DNA of 64,000 bases from Rhizobium laguerreae (lineage in GTDB: Bacteria > Pseudomonadota > Alphaproteobacteria > Rhizobiales > Rhizobiaceae): contig NZ_MRDM01000017.1 in assembly GCF_002008165.1 (NCBI RefSeq), positions 341,325-405,324 on the forward strand, in the 5' to 3' direction. A program made the translations under genes and the position numbers. Below the pieces are notes generated by a model that was given only the letters and a program-made list of their open reading frames with translations, was not told where the DNA came from and did not search any database. This document shows positions 50,492-59,440 of the stretch, piece after piece (position 1 is the stretch's first letter; each line of letters opens with the position of its first letter).

Positions 50492-51408
50492 TTGCGGGCC
50501 TCGTTGACCAGGGCAGCGAGAATGATGACACGCGCCATGTCGGCATCGATGTCGGCGGCGAATTGAGCATTGAAGGTCGCATGCGTGGCGCGGGTCTCGA
50601 CGACGGTACGGCCGCGGGTCAAGGCGCCCTGCAGCTCGACGTCGATACGGGCAGGGCGGAAGCTGACGATATCCGGAGCGACGAAGGCGACGGCGGCGGA
50701 AGGATCATAGATCGCCATCGCCGGGCGGCCGCGGCTGGTGCCGATGCGGATATAACCCGAAAACATATCGGCGATGAGTTCGGCGTTGGCGCCGCCGGCA
50801 TTGCGCATCGGCTCGGCGTCTTCGGGCCTGGCCAGCACCTTGCGGCAGAGGTCGAGATCGACCATGCGCAGCGGCAGGCCATGGGCAATGACGATTGAGA
50901 GTGCCTCGGGATCGGCGAGCGCGTTGAACTCGGCGGAGGCCGTATGGTTGCCTGACGTGACGCCGCCGCCCATCCAGACAAGTTCGGTGATGCGGGCGGC
51001 AAGATCGGGCCGGGCGAGTGCCACGGCGGCGATGTTGGTGAGCGGGCCAAGCGCCAGGATACGGTGCTGGCCTTTGCGGTGCAGCCAGCGGCAGAGTGCT
51101 GCGAAGGCATCGCTTTTGGCAAGGGCAGCCGCCTGCGGCAGGCTCCTGCCGATGGTGGAGATGCCGGTTTCGCCGAGGATCGCCTGAGCGGTTTCGAGCT
51201 TGCCGAGCACGGGCATGGCGCGGCCGGTGTGGATCGGGAACGTCCAGCCGAAGGCGCCGGCGGCGCCGGCGGCGTTTATCCTCACCTGCGGCAGCGGCGT
51301 ATTGCCGAAGACCAGTGATATTCCGTCGATCTCGAATTCCGACTGTCCCACCACCAGAATGGCGGCGATGTCGTCGAAGCCCATGTCAGTGTCGATCCAG
51401 ACGCCCAT
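50488..51408 (-). CDS. Inosine-uridine-type nucleoside hydrolase
   Basis: The 306-residue form starts at MGVWIDTDMGFDDIAAILVV; DTDMGFDD is the calcium-binding hallmark of the family. Other pocket parts are GPLTNIAAVALARP and the motif WMGGGVTSGNHTASAEFN, and the ending region carries FVAPDIVSFRP. It releases ribose from nucleosides. It is first in a two-gene operon with ade, so a purine nucleoside is the likely substrate. Confidence 0.9.
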   Translation of the reverse strand: MGVWIDTDMGFDDIAAILVVGQSEFEIDGISLVFGNTPLPQVRINAAGAAGAFGWTFPIHTGRAMPVLGKLETAQAILGETGISTIGRSLPQAAALAKSDAFAALCRWLHRKGQHRILALGPLTNIAAVALARPDLAARITELVWMGGGVTSGNHTASAEFNALADPEALSIVIAHGLPLRMVDLDLCRKVLARPEDAEPMRNAGGANAELIADMFSGYIRIGTSRGRPAMAIYDPSAAVAFVAPDIVSFRPARIDVELQGALTRGRTVVETRATHATFNAQFAADIDADMARVIILAALVNEARK

Positions 51409-51524
51409 GATTTCACCCGAACCGTTTGAGGCTTGCCGCGCCGGCAAGCGGCAGATCGAAGCTTGTCGAATCCAAATTCATCTTATGCGCAGTTATCGGT
51501 GGCGGCACGCGGCACCTACGAAAA

Positions 51525-51549
51525 AGCCCCGCGAGATGATCGCGGGGCT
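51525..51549 (-). terminator. Rho-independent terminator of the efflux operon
   Basis: A ten-pair stem, AGCCCCGCGA / TCGCGGGGCT, with a five-base loop is followed on the minus strand by TTTTT. It lies 30 bases beyond the outer-membrane gene stop (51579). The upstream copy of the nucleoside hydrolase promoter begins just below it. Confidence 0.85.
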
Positions 51550-51578
51550 CTGTATTTTCTAGAAGGGCGAAACGCAGA

Positions 51579-53012
51579 TCAGCTCTTGACGGCTACAGCT
51601 TTCACCGCCGGTGCGGTGGTCTTGCCCCCGGGGGCGAAACCGCCGCCGATTGCGATGTTCAGCGAGACATAGTCCTTGGCCATCTGCTGGACGGCTGCGG
51701 CAAGGCTTGCCTGAGCGAGCGAAACCTGGCGCTGGGCGTCCAGAACGTCGAGCAGCGAAGAGGCGCCGTCCTTGTAGGATGCTGTGGAAAGCTCAAGCGT
51801 TTCCTGCGTGGTCTTCACTTGGGCCTGAAGTGCTGCGACCGTGCGCGCGTCACGCCGGACGGCCGAAAGTGCATTCTCGACCTGTTCGACGGCGGACAGC
51901 ACCGTCGACTTCCAGTTGAGATAGGCACTGGCGGCATTGGACTGTGCAGTTTTGACGTTGGCGCGCAGGGCACCGCCGTCGAAAATCGGCAGATTGAGGG
52001 TCGGGCCGAAGGACCAGCCGGTCAGGCCGCCATGGACGCCGCGCTGGTTGATGTAGGACGGCGAGATCGAGCCGCTGAGCGAGATGCTCGGATAAAGCTG
52101 CGCCTGGGCAACGCCGATATTGGCCGTTGCGGCGGCGAGATCACGCTCCGCTACGCGAATGTCGGGACGGTTGCGGATCAGATCTGCCGGAATGCCGGAG
52201 GTGATGCCGCCGCGGAATACCGGCTGGCCACGGCCCTTCAGCAATTCATCGACGAGAGACGAGGCCGGCAGGCCGAGCAGCGTGGCGATGTGATGGGCCG
52301 ATATGCGGATGTTGGTCTCGAGGCCGGGAATTTCGGCGAGCGTCGACTGCACCAGGCCTTCGGCCTGAACGACGTCGAGACGCGAGGCGGCGCCGGCTTC
52401 AAGCTGGAACTTGGTCAGTTCGTAGGTTTCCTGACGAGACTTCAGGTTGGCCCTCGAAAGCGCCAGGCGCTGCTGATAATAGCGAACGTCGATATAGCTC
52501 GAGACGAGATCCTGCACGAGGGTCAGCTTGGCGACATCAGCGGATGCGTATGCTGAATCGAGCGACGCAAGCGCGCTCTCGGTGCTGCGCTTGTAGAGGC
52601 CGAAGAGGTCGAGCAGCCAGCTCAGCTGGACGTCGCCGGCACTGGTGTTGCGCGTGTCGAACTGTGTGCGGAGCTCGCCCTTCTGGCCGCTGATCGTGTG
52701 CGAAGCGCCGACGTTCAGGTTCGGCAGGCCGCCGGCGCCGGCGGCGATGACGTTGGCGGAAGCCGAATTGATGCGTTCGATCGCCTGCTGGACGGTCAGG
52801 TTCTGATCGAGTCCGGCCTGGACATAGCCATTCAGTTTGGGATCGCTGAAGGCGGTCCACCAAGCTGCGGTTGCAACGTCGCCTACACTCTTCGTTCCGC
52901 CTTCTCCGAATTTGGCGGGCAGCGGCATTTCAGGAGGAGCATGATCCGGGCCTACGACGCAGCCCGACAACAATAACAATAATGCCGGTGTGGCAAAACG
53001 AAGAGATACCAT
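51579..53012 (-). CDS. RND efflux outer-membrane lipoprotein (OprM/NodT family)
   Basis: This 477-residue protein has a lipoprotein signal LLLLLSGCVVGPDHAPPE, with lipobox LSGC and the NodT-type start VGPDH.PP. It holds two OEP (TolC-like) repeats: YVQAGLDQNLTVQQAIERIN and RPDIRVAERDLAAATANIGV, then LNLPIFDGGALRANVKTA. It forms the exit duct for the RND pump upstream in the operon. The intergenic gap to the pump gene is 148 bases, so it may also have its own start. Confidence 0.92.
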   Translation of the reverse strand: MVSLRFATPALLLLLSGCVVGPDHAPPEMPLPAKFGEGGTKSVGDVATAAWWTAFSDPKLNGYVQAGLDQNLTVQQAIERINSASANVIAAGAGGLPNLNVGASHTISGQKGELRTQFDTRNTSAGDVQLSWLLDLFGLYKRSTESALASLDSAYASADVAKLTLVQDLVSSYIDVRYYQQRLALSRANLKSRQETYELTKFQLEAGAASRLDVVQAEGLVQSTLAEIPGLETNIRISAHHIATLLGLPASSLVDELLKGRGQPVFRGGITSGIPADLIRNRPDIRVAERDLAAATANIGVAQAQLYPSISLSGSISPSYINQRGVHGGLTGWSFGPTLNLPIFDGGALRANVKTAQSNAASAYLNWKSTVLSAVEQVENALSAVRRDARTVAALQAQVKTTQETLELSTASYKDGASSLLDVLDAQRQVSLAQASLAAAVQQMAKDYVSLNIAIGGGFAPGGKTTAPAVKAVAVKS

Positions 53013-53160
53013 TCATTTCATCCTGTACTCGAGCAAGTCAATTCTTGTCCGAAGCTTCATGCTTCACTATCGCCGCCGCGCCTCGTCATACCAAAAAAAC
53101 ACACCGAAGCAGTCGGGCGCAATGTAGCAACGGGAACTGCATTATCACAGTGTATTTATA

Positions 53161-56100
53161 TCACAGTCCTGCCGCATTTTTGGCGCGTGTGGCAAAGATG
53201 CGTCGAATGACGACGAAAAACGACGGCACGAAGAAAATTCCGAGCATTGTGGCCGCCAGCATGCCGCCGAGAACGCCGATACCGATGGCATTCTGCGCCG
53301 CCGAGCCCGCGCCTGTCGCGATCGCCAGCGGCACGACGCCGAGAATGAAGGCGAGCGAGGTCATGATGATCGGCCGCAGCCGCAACCTCGCCGCTTCCAA
53401 TGTCGCCTCGTAGAGCCCCATGCCGCTTTCCATGCGGTCCTTGGCGAATTCGACAATTAGGATCGCGTTCTTCGCCGCCAGCCCGATAGTTGTGAGCAAG
53501 CCGACCTTGAAATAGACGTCGTTTGCCTGCCCGAAGACCGTTGCCGCCGTCAGCGCCCCGAGGATGCCGACAGGCACCGCCATGATCACCGAGAAGGGGA
53601 TCGACCAGCTTTCGTAAAGCGCTGCCAGGCAGAGGAAGACGACCAGAACCGAGATCGCGTAAAGCATCGGCGCCTGCGAACCGGACAGCCGCTCCTGATA
53701 GGAGATGCCCTGCCAGGCGACCGTATAACCGCCGCCGAGCTGATTGGTCAGTGCTTCCATTTCGTTCATCGCATCGCCGGAGGAAACTCCGGGTGCAGAC
53801 GCTCCGTCGAGCGGAATGGCGCTAACGGCGTTGAAGCGGGCAAGCGAGGGCGCGCCCTTCACCCACTCCGTGCGGGTAAAGGCGGAGAAGGGCACCATTT
53901 CGCCGTCATTGTTGCGGGCGTACCAGTGGTTCAGATCGCTCGGCTGCATGCGGAAGGGCGCATCGCCTTCGACGTAGACCGGCTTGATCTCGCCGTTCAG
54001 CGTGAAGTCGTTGACGTCACGGCCGGTGAAGATGATCGACAGCATCGAATTGACCGAGGTAATGTCGACGCCCATGGCGCCGATCTTTTCCTGATCGAGC
54101 ACGATGCGCATCTGCGGCTCGACTTCCTTGTTGCTGCTGCGCAGCGCGACAATCTTGCCCGAGCTATTGCCCATCTGGATCAACCGCTTGGAGGCGGCCG
54201 TCAGGGCGTCGTTGCCATGACCGCCGGTATCGACGAGATACATGGAGAAGCCGCTCGACACGCCGAGACCCTGAATCGCCGGCGGCAGCAGCGCGAAGAC
54301 CTGCGCCTCACGGATCGCAAAGAAATTGCCAAGCGCCCGGTTGACGACCGATTGAGCGCTCAGCGTCGGATCGGTGCGCAGCGAGAAATCCTTGAGCTTG
54401 GTGAAGACGATGGCGCTGTTCTGGCCAGAACCGCTGAAGCCGAAACCGAGGGCGCCGAATACGGAATCGACGGCGTCCTTCTCGTTTTCACGATAATATT
54501 TCTCGACCTTTTCGACCACTGCCTGGGTCTGCTGCGTGGTCGAGCCCGGCGGCGTGGTGACGATGGTCAACAGGACGCCCTGGTCTTCCTGCGGCAGGAA
54601 GGAGCTCGGCAGGCGGGTGAAGAGATAGGCGCAGCCGACGCCAACCAGAAGGAAGACCAGCATGACGCGGATCGGCCGCTTCAGCAGATAGCCGATGGCG
54701 CTGATATAGCCGTTGGTCGAGCGCGTGAAGTTGCGGTTGAACCAGTCGCCGACGCGGTGCTTCCTGTGCTCGCCGACCGGCTTCAGCATGGTGGCGCAAA
54801 GTGCGGGCGTCAGTACGAGGGCGACGAGTGCCGACAGCAGCATGGCCGAGACAATGGTGATCGAGAATTGGCGATAGATGATGCCGGTCGAACCGCCGAA
54901 GAAGGCCATCGGAATGAAGACGGCAGTGAGGACGAGCGCGATACCGACGATGGCGCCGGTGATCTCCCCCATCGATTTTTCCGTCGCCTCGAGCGGCGAA
55001 AGCTTTTCTTCGGACATGATGCGTTCGACGTTTTCGACGACGACGATCGCGTCGTCGACGAGAAGACCGATCGCCAACACCATGGCGAACATCGTCAAGG
55101 TATTGATCGAGTAGCCGGTCACCGCCAGCACCCCGAAGGTGCCGAGCAGCACCACGGGAACGGCAATCGTCGGGATCAGCGTCGCGCGGAGATTCTGCAG
55201 GAAGACGAGCAGCACCACGAAGACGAGCACGATCGCCTCGATCAGCGTGTGCACGACCTTCTCGATCGACAGTTCCACGAAGGGCGTGGTGTCGTAGGGA
55301 TAGGTGATCTCGACACCTGCCGGCAGACCGCGGCCGATAACCTCGAGCGCGGAGCGCACGCGGGCGGCGGTATCGATGGCGTTGGCGCCGATCGCAAGGT
55401 TGACGGCGAAACCGGTCGACGGCTGGCCGTTGTACCGCGAACTGCCGCCGTAACTTTCCTGACCGATCTCGATGCGCGAGACGTCGCTCAGGCGCACCGT
55501 CGCGCCGTCCTTTTCGACCTTCAGGATGATGTGCTCGAAATCGGCGACGGTGGTCAGCTGGCTTTGGGCGGTGATGGTGACGTTCAGCTGCTGGCCGGGG
55601 ATCGTCGGCTGGGCACCGAGCGAACCGACGGAAACCTGGGTGTTCTGCGCCTGGATGGCAGACGTCACGTCGCTCGGCGTCAACTGGTATTTCAAAAGCT
55701 TGAACGGATCGAGCCAGACGCGCATGGCGTATCCCGAACCGAAGACATTGATGCTGCCGACGCCTTCCAGGCGCTGGATCTGATCCTCGATCGAGGTCGA
55801 CATGATATTGCCGAGGTCGACAGAATTGCGCTTGCCGTCGGTCGAAACGAGCGAGCCGACGAGAAGGATGCTCGAGGTCGAGCGGGTGACGCTGATGCCG
55901 GCGTCGATGACGTCGCTTGGAAGCTGCGACTGAACCAGCTGCAGCTTGTTCTGCACCTGCACCTGGGCGATATCGGGGTCGGCGCTCGTCCCGAAGGTGA
56001 GCTGGATGCTGGCCGAACCCGTCGACGAGGTCGAGGTCATGTAGGTGAGGTCGTCGAGGCCGGTCATGCCGTCCTCGATGATCGTCGTCACCGACTTCTC

Positions 56101-56271
56101 GACAGTCTGGGCGCTGGCGCCGCGATAGGTGGCGTTGATGCGAACCGTCGTCGGGGCGATGTCGGGATATTGCGAGATCGACAGCGTGAAGATCGCCAGC
56201 AGGCCGGCGAGCATGATGGTGATCGCAATGACCCAGGCGAAAATCGGACGTCGGATGAAAAACTTGGCCAT
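53161..56271 (-). CDS. RND efflux pump inner-membrane permease (HAE1, AcrB/MexF type)
   Basis: This 1036-residue trimeric proton-driven exporter starts MAKFFIRRPIFAWVIAITIM. Twelve spans are placed as in AcrB, with LLVDDAIVVVENVERIMSEE (the charged Asp pair in span 4), GVGCAYLFTRLPSSFLPQED and YAISVLVVFLCLAALYESWS. The large periplasmic loops are complete. With the adaptor and outer-membrane proteins it should export hydrophobic drugs, perhaps plant flavonoids; substrates cannot be read. Confidence 0.95.
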   Translation of the reverse strand: MAKFFIRRPIFAWVIAITIMLAGLLAIFTLSISQYPDIAPTTVRINATYRGASAQTVEKSVTTIIEDGMTGLDDLTYMTSTSSTGSASIQLTFGTSADPDIAQVQVQNKLQLVQSQLPSDVIDAGISVTRSTSSILLVGSLVSTDGKRNSVDLGNIMSTSIEDQIQRLEGVGSINVFGSGYAMRVWLDPFKLLKYQLTPSDVTSAIQAQNTQVSVGSLGAQPTIPGQQLNVTITAQSQLTTVADFEHIILKVEKDGATVRLSDVSRIEIGQESYGGSSRYNGQPSTGFAVNLAIGANAIDTAARVRSALEVIGRGLPAGVEITYPYDTTPFVELSIEKVVHTLIEAIVLVFVVLLVFLQNLRATLIPTIAVPVVLLGTFGVLAVTGYSINTLTMFAMVLAIGLLVDDAIVVVENVERIMSEEKLSPLEATEKSMGEITGAIVGIALVLTAVFIPMAFFGGSTGIIYRQFSITIVSAMLLSALVALVLTPALCATMLKPVGEHRKHRVGDWFNRNFTRSTNGYISAIGYLLKRPIRVMLVFLLVGVGCAYLFTRLPSSFLPQEDQGVLLTIVTTPPGSTTQQTQAVVEKVEKYYRENEKDAVDSVFGALGFGFSGSGQNSAIVFTKLKDFSLRTDPTLSAQSVVNRALGNFFAIREAQVFALLPPAIQGLGVSSGFSMYLVDTGGHGNDALTAASKRLIQMGNSSGKIVALRSSNKEVEPQMRIVLDQEKIGAMGVDITSVNSMLSIIFTGRDVNDFTLNGEIKPVYVEGDAPFRMQPSDLNHWYARNNDGEMVPFSAFTRTEWVKGAPSLARFNAVSAIPLDGASAPGVSSGDAMNEMEALTNQLGGGYTVAWQGISYQERLSGSQAPMLYAISVLVVFLCLAALYESWSIPFSVIMAVPVGILGALTAATVFGQANDVYFKVGLLTTIGLAAKNAILIVEFAKDRMESGMGLYEATLEAARLRLRPIIMTSLAFILGVVPLAIATGAGSAAQNAIGIGVLGGMLAATMLGIFFVPSFFVVIRRIFATRAKNAAGL

Positions 56272-56319
56272 CGGTTGTTCCTGTGCGGCTGAGACGGTGA
56301 CGATGCGGGCCTGCGGCGA

Positions 56320-57531
56320 TTACTTCGCCGCGGGCTTCTCAACGTCACCGGCCGCGGGCTGCTCGGCAGGCACGACCACGCCGGCGTCATTGATCTTCAT
56401 CGGGACCGGCTTCACCGGCATGCCTGAGGTGATCGATTGCAGGCCGCTGACGATCAGTTGATCGCCGTCCTTGATGCCTTCGGTCACGAGCCAGGAATTG
56501 TTGGAGGGCGAGCTGTTCTCGAAGGCGCGGGTTTCGACCTTGCCGTCGGCGGAAACGAACTGTGCCGTCAGCCGGCCGTTGGCGTCACGGCTCGTCGCCA
56601 GCTGCGGCAGCGCATAGCCGGCCTCGGCGCCGAGCTCGACGGTTGCGCGCACATACATGCCGGGCAGCACGATACGGTCGGGATTGGGAAAGAGCACACG
56701 AATGATGAAGGTGCCGGTCGTCTCACTGACCACCTGCTTCGACATGTCGAGCTTGCCCTGCTGATTGTATTCCTTGCCGTTTTCCAGGATCAGATGGAAG
56801 ACCACGTTGGCTTCGCCCTTGATGTCGCCGGCGGCCATAGCATCGCGCAGCTTCAAGAGGTTGGTGCTCGATTCCGTCAGCGAGATGTAGATCGGATCGA
56901 GTTGGCGGATCGTCGTCAGCGCCGTCGTCTGGTTGGCCGAGACGACGTTGCCGACATTAACGGCCGTCTGGTCGATGATGCCATCGAAGGGGGCGACGAT
57001 CCTGGTGTGGTCGAGGTCGATCTGTGCAGCGGAAAGCGAGGCCTTCGCCGACTCGACTTCGGCCTTGGCCTGGAGCAGCGTCGTCTTGGCTGTTTCGAAT
57101 TCGATCTGGGTGGCGCCGCTGCCGACGAGGCGCTGGTAGCGGTCGAGATTGCTTTCAGCGCTCGGCACGCTCGCCTGCGCCTTGGAGATCGCCGCCTTGG
57201 CCTGCTCGACGGCGGCGATGTAGGGTGCATCCTCGATCTGGTAGAGAAGGTCGCCCTTCTTGATTTCGCCGCCGTCCTTAAAGGCGACCTCGCGGATCAG
57301 GCCGCTAACCTGTGGCCGGATATCGGCGGTCTGAAATGTCTCGGCACGGCCGGGCAGGATCGTGGTGATCGGGAACGTGCCCTTCGTCAACGCGATCACG
57401 CCGACGAGGGCAGCCTGCTGCGCCGCGCCTGCACCCGCATTGCCGGCGGGCTTGGAGCCACTGTCGCTGCAAGCGGCGAGAAGGGCTGCGAATGCCAGGG
57501 CCGAGGAGATGAGGAGGGCACGCCGTATCAT
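56320..57531 (-). CDS. RND efflux membrane-fusion (adaptor) lipoprotein
   Basis: This 403-residue periplasmic adaptor has a lipoprotein signal ALLAACSDSG. Barrel and lipoyl parts are visible: TFQTADIRPQVSGLIREVAF, DLLYQIEDAPYIAAVEQAKA, a coiled hairpin, and FDGIIDQTAVNVGNVVSANQ. It connects the RND pump with the outer-membrane duct and stands 48 bases upstream of the pump gene. Confidence 0.94.
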   Translation of the reverse strand: MIRRALLISSALAFAALLAACSDSGSKPAGNAGAGAAQQAALVGVIALTKGTFPITTILPGRAETFQTADIRPQVSGLIREVAFKDGGEIKKGDLLYQIEDAPYIAAVEQAKAAISKAQASVPSAESNLDRYQRLVGSGATQIEFETAKTTLLQAKAEVESAKASLSAAQIDLDHTRIVAPFDGIIDQTAVNVGNVVSANQTTALTTIRQLDPIYISLTESSTNLLKLRDAMAAGDIKGEANVVFHLILENGKEYNQQGKLDMSKQVVSETTGTFIIRVLFPNPDRIVLPGMYVRATVELGAEAGYALPQLATSRDANGRLTAQFVSADGKVETRAFENSSPSNNSWLVTEGIKDGDQLIVSGLQSITSGMPVKPVPMKINDAGVVVPAEQPAAGDVEKPAAK

Positions 57532-57607
57532 GCTGAATTCCTGTGCGGTGGCAATCGCCGTTCAATCTACGAGCTCGGGCCTGCGGGCTCGGCTTGATCG
57601 AGCGCAG

Positions 57608-57619
57608 GCTTACATAAGC
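57608..57619. promoter_or_regulatory. Operator candidate upstream of the efflux operon
   Basis: GCTTA-CA-TAAGC is a small dyad in the gap between the TetR gene end and the adaptor start. It fits the site where a TetR-type repressor would control the pump genes, but is short and unproven. Confidence 0.35.
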
Positions 57620-57700
57620 GTCAGGATTGCGTTGGCTTCAAATGCCGTCATCCGAATTTAAGAAAAGCTTTACGAAGTGACGTAATTCAGCAATCATCAC

Positions 57701-58303
57701 TTAGCAAGCGCTATTTTGCAGTGCGGCATGGACGAAACACACGATTTTTTCGGCGCGGTGCACGAGCGTCTCCTTGTCGTCGCGAGCGATCAGGACAGGG
57801 TGCAGCACGCAGGCCAGGACGTCTGCCACCGTATGCGCCGCGCTTTCGGGATCGCGGCAATGATAACTTCCCTCCGCCATGCCCTCACGGATGATCTCGC
57901 CGAGCTTTGCCTCGATGCGGGCGCGATAGCGATTGCCGGCCTCGAGTTTGGCTTCGATCGTCGAAAGCACCATTTCGAAGATGTAAGGGTTCTTCTGGAT
58001 GTCCTGCAGGTGGCTTTCCAGCAGGCGCAGGATGAAGCGGAGCAGTTGTTCCTTTGGCGGCAGCTTCTCATCGAAGGCGGCGAAGCGCTCGGCGGCATCG
58101 TCGAGATGACGTCCTGCGATCGCATCGACCAGTGCGACCTTGGAACGGAAATGCTTGAAGACATTGGCGGGCGACATGTGGAGCGCGCCGGCGATATCGG
58201 CGATCGACACCGCAACGAAGCCCCGCTCGCGAAACAGCATCTCCGCCATGGAGAGAATGTCTTCCCGCGTTTCCTCGGCCTTGCGTCTTGGCCTTCTTGT
58301 CAT
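57701..58303 (-). CDS. TetR-family repressor of the efflux operon
   Basis: The product has 200 residues. The DNA-binding domain is at about 10-60: EETREDILSMAEMLFRERGF, then VAVSIADIAGALHMSPANVF, then KHFRSKVALVDAI. The C-terminal ligand domain is all-helical (LEAGNRYRARIEAKLGEIIR). It stands upstream of the adaptor gene on the same strand and probably represses it, with an efflux substrate as inducer. Classical pump repressors are divergent, so this layout is a little unusual. Confidence 0.88.
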   Translation of the reverse strand: MTRRPRRKAEETREDILSMAEMLFRERGFVAVSIADIAGALHMSPANVFKHFRSKVALVDAIAGRHLDDAAERFAAFDEKLPPKEQLLRFILRLLESHLQDIQKNPYIFEMVLSTIEAKLEAGNRYRARIEAKLGEIIREGMAEGSYHCRDPESAAHTVADVLACVLHPVLIARDDKETLVHRAEKIVCFVHAALQNSAC

Positions 58304-58411
58304 TTGTTCCCCGCCGGGCTGAGCCCGATACCCCTTTTTTCCGATGCTAGCGCGATTGGAAGGGATGCCGCAAGCTGATGATCGGGCCGGCGGCTTTCGT
58401 CTGTCGCCTTT

Positions 58412-59356
58412 TCAAGGAAAATAGGGAGCGAGGTTGTTTCGGACACGGGCAAGCGGCGTCTCGCCGCTATCGTCTGGGACAAAGCGCTCGCCGATGATCG
58501 CCTCGTAGGCTTTGATATAGACGGCCGAGGTCTGCTCGATCAGTTCGGCGGGGATTTCCGGGATCTCGTCCTTATAGGGGTCGCAGCGCTCCGCCACCCA
58601 GGCGCGGACGAAATCCTTGTCGAAACTTTCCGGGCGTTTTCCGGCGGCAAAGCTTGCCGGATAGCTTTCGGCAAGCCAGTAGCGGCTGCTGTCCGGCGTG
58701 TGGATCTCGTCGGCGAGGATAATGTTGCCGTCACCATCGGTGCCGAACTCGTATTTGGTATCGACCAGGATCAGCCCGTTTTTCGCCGCCATCTCCCGGC
58801 CACGGGCAAAGAGGGCGAGCGCATATGTCGACAGCGTCTGCCATTGTTCATTGGTGAGAACGCCACGCGTGATGATTTCGGCCGGGGTCAGCGGCTCATC
58901 GTGGCCGCCGTCGAATTCCTTGCTGGTCGGCGTGATGACGGGTTCCGGCAAGATCTGGTTGTCGCGCATGCCATCGGGCAGACGCATGCCGTACATCTCG
59001 CGTTCGCCTTTCTTATAAAGCGTCAGGATCGAGGTGCCGGTGGTGCCAGCGAGATAACCGCGCACGACGATCTCGACCGGCAGGATGTCGAGCCGCTTGC
59101 CGATGACGACATTCGGATCGGGATAGTCGAGAACGTGGTTCGGGCAGATGTCCTTCGTCGCCTCGAACCAGTAGCGCGCCGTCTGCGTCAGTACCTCGCC
59201 CTTATAGGGGATGCAGGTGAGGATGCGGTCGAAAGCGCTCAGCCGGTCGGTGCTGATAATGATGCGGCGTCCGTCCGGAAGATCGTAATTCTCGCGCACC
59301 TTGCCGCGATAATAGTTCGGCAATTCCGGGAAATGGGCTTCGGAGAGAATTCGCAC
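58412..59356 (-). CDS. purC: SAICAR synthase, long yeast-type second form (PurC2)
   Basis: This 314-residue enzyme joins aspartate to carboxyaminoimidazole ribotide with ATP in purine synthesis. Motifs are YRGKVRENYDLPDGRRIIIS, STDRLSAFDRILTCIPYKGE, PVEIVVRGYLAGT, LILVDTKYEFGTDGDGNIIL and DEIHTPDSSRYW. The length and the N-terminus are like yeast Ade1, not the short bacterial PurC of about 250 residues. Agrobacterium and relatives are known to carry such a second copy besides purC in the pur cluster. It stands alone. Confidence 0.93.
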   Translation of the reverse strand: MRILSEAHFPELPNYYRGKVRENYDLPDGRRIIISTDRLSAFDRILTCIPYKGEVLTQTARYWFEATKDICPNHVLDYPDPNVVIGKRLDILPVEIVVRGYLAGTTGTSILTLYKKGEREMYGMRLPDGMRDNQILPEPVITPTSKEFDGGHDEPLTPAEIITRGVLTNEQWQTLSTYALALFARGREMAAKNGLILVDTKYEFGTDGDGNIILADEIHTPDSSRYWLAESYPASFAAGKRPESFDKDFVRAWVAERCDPYKDEIPEIPAELIEQTSAVYIKAYEAIIGERFVPDDSGETPLARVRNNLAPYFP

Positions 59357-59440
59357 GGCGCTCGACTGTCCTTAATTATTGGGTGAAGACTTCCTGCTCT
59401 AGTTTCATTGCTGGGGAAGTCAAGCCGATCGAGTATCGCA

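Noticed and set aside
53926..56292. A 788-codon open frame on the plus strand across the RND pump gene
   Set aside because: It is antisense to a complete, motif-rich AcrB-type gene; its product is Arg/Asp/His-rich with no domain, as expected from a GC-rich shadow.
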